The translations under genes were made by a program, and so were the position numbers. Positions 60,936 through 64,000 of a stretch of 64,000 nt of DNA are shown here, one piece after another; positions within the stretch are counted from its first letter, which is position 1; every line of letters begins with the position of its first letter. Source of the stretch: Streptomyces sp. YIM 130001 (GTDB lineage: Bacteria; Actinomycetota; Actinomycetes; Streptomycetales; Streptomycetaceae); assembly GCF_003574445.1 (NCBI RefSeq), contig NZ_KZ984560.1, positions 62,001 to 126,000 on the forward strand, given 5' to 3'. The notes below the pieces were generated by a model. That model was not told the origin of the DNA, searched no databases, and was given only the letters and a program-made list of their open reading frames with translations.

Positions 60936-61763
60936 ATGCCTGCGCCCGCACCCGACGCCGTCGACCTTCCCGCCCACGGCGCACGGTGCGTCGCTCGCGC
61001 GCTCGTACCGCTGCTCAGCCTCGGCCTCCTGGCCTGGGCCCCGTTCACCTGGACGGCACTACGCGCACGGTCCGCCGCCGATGCGAAGCTGGCCGCCGGC
61101 GCCTTCGCCGGCGCCCTGCTCGGCGGATGCCTCATGCCGCGCGGGCTGGGCACCGCACTCCTCCTCACCCTGGCCGTCGGCGGCGCCGCACTGGCGGCCA
61201 TACGTACGCCACGCACCCGCCCGTACGCGGTAACTCCCGTACGGGGAGGGATCGTTGCCACGGTCGGGGCCGCACAGGCGGTCGCCCTCCTGGCCATCAT
61301 CGGCATCATCACGAGCCCCAGTCCCCAGGAAACCGCACACCCCCTGCCACCGGCCTCACTCACCACCAGACCGGCACCCGCCTCACAAACCCCTGAGGCC
61401 CCCGAGACACCGCCGACCGAATCCCCGGCCTCCACCCCTCCGGCCCCCACACCCTCAACTCCGCCAACTTCCTCGGCTCCCTCGACTCCCTCGGCTCACT
61501 CGACTCCCTCGACGCACAAGCCGAGCAACACCCCGCCGCCGCCGACATCGCACCCCGTCACCGCACCCCCTGCGACGCCGCACAACGCAGCCCCACCGGC
61601 CGCCGCGAAGTCCACCTGCGAGATCGTCTCGAACTCCGGCAACTGCTACCGCGCCGGCCAGTTCTGCCGCTCCCGCGACCGTTTCAGAACCACCCACGAC
61701 GCCACGGGCCACCGCCTGAAGTGCACCCCGAACACCAGAGGCCAACGCTGGACCCGCGACTGA
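60936..61763 (+). CDS. membrane protein with Pro/Thr/Ser-rich stalk and Cys C-terminal domain
   Basis: 275 aa, ATG after CCGGAGAACC. Four hydrophobic helices occupy residues 20-130. A long extracytoplasmic Pro/Thr/Ser/Ala-rich linker (about 132-225) contains repeated SxPSTP-like units. The C-terminal 45 residues hold four Cys in STCEIVSNSGNCYRAGQFCR and LKCTPN, suggesting a small disulfide-stabilised domain outside the cell. The linker and domain recall anchored excalibur- or SH3-like modules, but no family is certain. Confidence 0.75.
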   Translation: MPAPAPDAVDLPAHGARCVARALVPLLSLGLLAWAPFTWTALRARSAADAKLAAGAFAGALLGGCLMPRGLGTALLLTLAVGGAALAAIRTPRTRPYAVTPVRGGIVATVGAAQAVALLAIIGIITSPSPQETAHPLPPASLTTRPAPASQTPEAPETPPTESPASTPPAPTPSTPPTSSAPSTPSAHSTPSTHKPSNTPPPPTSHPVTAPPATPHNAAPPAAAKSTCEIVSNSGNCYRAGQFCRSRDRFRTTHDATGHRLKCTPNTRGQRWTRD

Positions 61764-61818
61764 GCCGACTCCCGTCAGCCGCGCGCCGACGGCCTAGCTC
61801 ACAATCTGCGGTCCCCGC

Positions 61819-62253
61819 CTACAGCGACATGCCGCAGTACAGACGCCGTCGCCGACCGGCGTCGCGGGCGAGTCCGCCGAGTCGTTCCAGGAAGTCGGCC
61901 AGGAGGCCCGGGTCCTGTCCGCCGCCGTCCTCCGTGCGGGTCCATGCGGTGGCGGTCTCCAGTACGCGCTCCGGGGTGGCCGCTGCGAGGGCGTCACGGA
62001 GGGTGTCCGTGAGCGAGATGAGCCAGGGGCCTTCATGGCTGGGGTCGTTGAGCATGCGGCAGAAGCGGGGGTCGGCTTCCACTTGCGCCTCGGGAACGCC
62101 TGTCAGCTCGGCTTCGACGGTTCCGAGGAGCAGGAACGGGTCCGCCCCTTTGAGGCCGAGCGTGCCGAACGGGTCGTCCATGCCGCCGTCTTCGAACAGC
62201 GCGAGGGCTTGCCCGTCGTCGGTGGCCGCGTAGTAGTCGTAGATGTTGCCCAC
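61819..62253 (-). CDS. conserved hypothetical protein, possibly DUF1877-like
   Basis: 144 aa, start MGNIYDYYAATDDGQALAL. It is acidic, with no membrane segment. Features are FGTLGLKGADPFLLLGTVEA, WLISLTDTLRDALAAAT and a basic C-terminus RRRRLYCGMSL. The MG-x-x-x-x-Y-Y start and overall length recall YfbM/DUF1877 proteins, which often occur next to toxin or contact-system remnants, but the match is weak. Function unknown. Confidence 0.6.
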   Translation of the reverse strand: MGNIYDYYAATDDGQALALFEDGGMDDPFGTLGLKGADPFLLLGTVEAELTGVPEAQVEADPRFCRMLNDPSHEGPWLISLTDTLRDALAAATPERVLETATAWTRTEDGGGQDPGLLADFLERLGGLARDAGRRRRLYCGMSL

Positions 62254-62906
62254 GGCCGAATCGTGTCAGCCCGAGCGGCGTCGCTCACGGAATCCGTCGG
62301 ATCGGACCAGGCGTCGTCGACAGCCGGCGTAGTCACACCTGCACGGCAGAAACGACACCCGCCGCGCCCGCTGCCCGTTCCCGTTCCCGACCTCGGCTTC
62401 GGCTTCGGCTTCGGCTTCGGTCCCACTGAGATCCGCGACTGAGACGGCGACTGAGACCAGAACTGAGCCTGCCGACATCCATGCGGCCGCTCTCACCGTC
62501 GGCGCCGCGCAGTCCCGACAGCGCCGCTCGTCGGAGTCAAGCCCAGCCCTGCGACGCGGTCATGCCTCGAAGTTCGCCGGTACATGCGCATCGCCCAGCG
62601 CGCGGATGATGCGGTTCAGGTCGGTCAGGGCGGCGGCGAGGCGGACCGGTGTGCCCGCATCGTCGAGGTCGGCACCATGCCAACCGCCGGGCACGATGTC
62701 GCCGTCGTCGCCTCGCGGACGCCGCACATCACGTGCCGTACGGGCTGTTCGTGCCGGTACAGCGACACCTGGACGCCGCTCTGCGGTAGCCCAACTAGGC
62801 CGTTTCGTTCGGATCACCGAACCCTTGGCATGTAAGCGACGCTCATCGAGTGCGGCGCCTCCGGCCTCTGTAGCCTGGCGTCGCTGTACATCGGGGGGAG
62901 CTGACC
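62254..62906. other. mostly non-coding stretch with hexamer repeats and an inverted repeat end
   Basis: No convincing intact gene. A GGCTTC hexamer array (62395-62418, four units) and nearby CCCGTT repeats suggest slippage. A minus-strand frame at 62560-62817 may be a gene fragment and is listed separately. The left arm of a 22-bp inverted repeat lies at 62795-62816. Confidence 0.5.
62560..62817 (-). pseudogene. possible gene fragment
   Basis: The C-terminal 42 codons (GGWHGADLDDAGTPVRLAAA through DLNRIIRALGDAHVPANFEA) look like real protein. The preceding 40 codons are Arg/Ala/Pro-rich and the frame opens inside the 22-bp inverted repeat at 62795-62816. This suggests that an insertion cut off the original 5' end. 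The parent family is not recognised, and it may be non-coding. Confidence 0.3.
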
Positions 62907-63323
62907 GTGGAGAACATACTTTCCGTGGCCATCGGGGCCGCTATCGGCCTCATCGGGGTGGTGTTCGGGTCGTGGTTCACCGCACGCCGACAGGACCGCA
63001 TGTGGCTCCGAGAACAGAAGCTCAAAGCCGGGACTGGCTTCAACACAGCCATAGTTCAGCTACTGGACTACCTGAAGGAAACACAGCTGAGTGACGACGG
63101 TCCGGGAGCCAACGAGTTGGCGAACCGGCTGCAGGAAGCACGCTCAGCCCTCTACCTGCTCTGCTCCAACGACACCGTCGATCTCGCCGATGCCCTCGCG
63201 CGTCGGGTCTGGAGCACCCGGCCCACCGACGGCAGGGACGACCGCCGGGCCGAGTTCCGAGCAACGTTGGACCTCCTGCGCCGCTTCACCCACCAGCTCC
63301 GGCAAGAGATCGCCAGATCGTAG
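62907..63323 (+). CDS. N-terminally membrane-anchored hypothetical protein
   Basis: 138 aa, GTG 62907 after GGGGGGAG. Residues 1-22 form a membrane helix (ILSVAIGAAIGLIGVVFGSW) followed by basic TARRQDR, so the remaining helical part faces the cytoplasm. That part has heptad-like leucines (LANRLQEARSALYLL, ALDALARRV-type spacing) and may form a coiled coil. It is a common architecture among Streptomyces hypothetical proteins, function unknown. It lies inside the inverted-repeat-bounded segment. Confidence 0.65.
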   Translation: MENILSVAIGAAIGLIGVVFGSWFTARRQDRMWLREQKLKAGTGFNTAIVQLLDYLKETQLSDDGPGANELANRLQEARSALYLLCSNDTVDLADALARRVWSTRPTDGRDDRRAEFRATLDLLRRFTHQLRQEIARS

Positions 63324-63337
63324 GCCCCATGGGATCA

Positions 63338-63568
63338 CCGGGCGGACCAGAGGCAGATGCCTGCGATGTGGAGTCCGGCCAGTTAGATGGTGGCGGTCTT
63401 CTCGTACTGAGTGGCAAGACCCCGCCACTGCTCAACCGGTTGATGCACCGCTCGACGGTATTGCGCTGTTTATGGGCATCACGTCGAAGGCTGGTGGCCC
63501 GCCGCCTCGGCTGTCCCTTCGCTGCCGCTGGCCCTGCTGATCCGCCGGGACGGGGATCACCTCGCGGA
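63338..63568 (-). pseudogene. IS5-family transposase C-terminus, frameshifted
   Basis: Minus-strand translation gives three consecutive pieces of an IS5-type transposase end in different frames: IREVIPVPADQQGQRQ with GGGPPAFD; then KQRNTVERCINRL; then QWRGLATQYEKTATI, a stop, and LAGLHIAGICLWSAR. A one-base loss near 63432 separates ERCINRL from QWRG. A second shift lies near 63485, and TAA replaces a Tyr codon near 63388. The N-terminal two thirds, including most of the DDE site, are missing, so the gene is dead. Confidence 0.8.
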
Positions 63569-63591
63569 TGATCTAAACGAAACGGCCTAGC

Positions 63592-63939
63592 TGTACCTCC
63601 GGTGGAGCCGCCGACATCGACATCGACATCGACATCGACATCGACATCAAGATCGTGTCGGACACGCTCGGGCACAGTGACACCCGCATCACGCGGGACA
63701 TCTACCAGAGCGTCCGGCCCCAGGTCAGCAGGAGCGCTGCCGAAGCGACCGCGAGGCTGGTCCCGCTTCAGCGCAAGGCCGAGGCGGAGGAGCCGGCACG
63801 CAAGGCCGCGAAGAAGGTGAAGACCAAGAAGGCTGCGGCCAAGAACGCCGGCCAGGTAAAGGACGGAAAGCCGAAGGAGAAGCCGAAAACCCATGCCAAG
63901 GCGAGCAAGAAGGCCAGGCGCCGGAAGCCCAAGAAGTAG
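63592..63939 (+). pseudogene. C-terminal stub of a tyrosine-type site-specific integrase
   Basis: The frame carries DTLGHSDTRITRDIYQSV, the final box of phage-type tyrosine recombinases with the conserved His and the nucleophile Tyr of DIYQSV. A Lys/Ala-rich tail (PARKAAKKVKTKKAAAK) follows, as in many Streptomyces integrases. Everything before this box is missing; instead a (GACATC)6 run is read as an Asp-Ile repeat. The fragment begins right after the right inverted repeat of the IS5-type remnant, so insertion and deletion probably destroyed the integrase. Confidence 0.75.
63613..63648. repeat. (GACATC)6 microsatellite
   Basis: Six perfect GACATC units occur at the broken end of the integrase remnant, in frame with it, followed by the related AAGATC. 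Expansion by replication slippage is likely. Confidence 0.85.
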
Positions 63940-64000
63940 GTCCCCGAACCGCTCCGCTCACGCACCGCTCACTCAAGCACCTCCACGGCATCCCCGTCGT

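Larger units (their letters stand above)
62795..63590. mobile_element. IS5-type element remnant bounded by 22-bp inverted repeats
   Basis: The sequence at 62795-62816 matches the reverse complement of 63569-63590 at 20 of 22 bases; the shared core is GGCCGTTTCGTT. The outermost four bases on both sides are CTAG, which fits the short CTAG-like target duplications of IS5/IS427-group elements. The 796-bp span is also the normal length of such an element. Only the transposase C-terminus remains near the right end. The left part is occupied by an intact unrelated small gene. Confidence 0.5.

Noticed and set aside
62395..62418. GGCTTC repeats as a coding Glu/Ala repeat on the minus strand
   Set aside because: The surrounding frame lacks a start signal and codon bias; simple slippage explains the repeat.

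Overview
The window is high-GC actinobacterial DNA, almost certainly from a Streptomyces chromosome. Codons have G/C at third positions, GTG starts and ATGA/GTGA overlaps are common, and the families present (XRE regulators with tetratricopeptide-like tails, DesK-type kinases, Tat-exported propeller proteins, NRPS/PKS and RiPP clusters) fit that genus. No rRNA, tRNA or CRISPR array was seen.

Layout. 1-4.3 kb: the end of a quinone-reductase-like gene, a GNAT acetyltransferase, a small protein divergent from a probably leaderless XRE regulator, and an ABC-2 exporter. 4.3-5.5 kb: an AT-richer gene-free stretch with three CGGTACCCGG repeats and a perfect Crp-type palindrome. 5.5-12.7 kb: a linaridin-like RiPP operon. 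Two short precursors, both carrying the PVMATP motif, are followed by an HTTM/SdpB-like membrane protein, an alpha/beta hydrolase, an SdpA-like membrane protein, a methyltransferase, a tiny membrane protein, an ABC exporter and a phytoene-desaturase-like flavoprotein. Two hairpins close the operon.

12.8-41.3 kb: a hybrid NRPS-PKS cluster. A KASIII-like protein, discrete ACP, acyl-CoA dehydrogenase, FkbH-like HAD protein and 3-hydroxyacyl-CoA dehydrogenase match the hydroxy-/methoxymalonyl-ACP pathway, but no O-methyltransferase is present. The assembly-line proteins are A-PCP; KS-(AT remnant)-CP-C-(half C); (dead C)-A-PCP-E-C-TE; and C-A(Thr)-PCP-C-A-PCP-E-C. An MbtH-like protein ends the cluster. 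The arrangement is not collinear and holds several broken or orphan domains. The likely product is a short peptide-polyketide with Thr and at least two D-residues.

41.4-49.5 kb: ordinary accessory genes: an NmrA-like reductase, an AraC regulator with an apparently read-through tail, small secreted and membrane proteins, an antibiotic-type kinase beside an SMR efflux pump, an XRE regulator beside two Cys-rich mini-proteins, and a DesK/NarL two-component pair. 49.6-57.6 kb: a catabolic-looking block on the minus strand (LacI regulator with its own perfect operator, FAD oxidoreductase, HyuA-like hydantoinase/oxoprolinase, unknown protein, permease, Tat-exported five-bladed propeller protein). 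57.8-61.8 kb: an XRE-cupin regulator divergent from a DinB-like protein across tandem repeats, an M20 amidohydrolase and a Pro/Thr-rich membrane protein. 61.8-64 kb: degraded mobile DNA: a frameshifted IS5-type transposase end, a 22-bp inverted-repeat pair flanked by CTAG around an intact small gene, and the C-terminal stub of a tyrosine recombinase.
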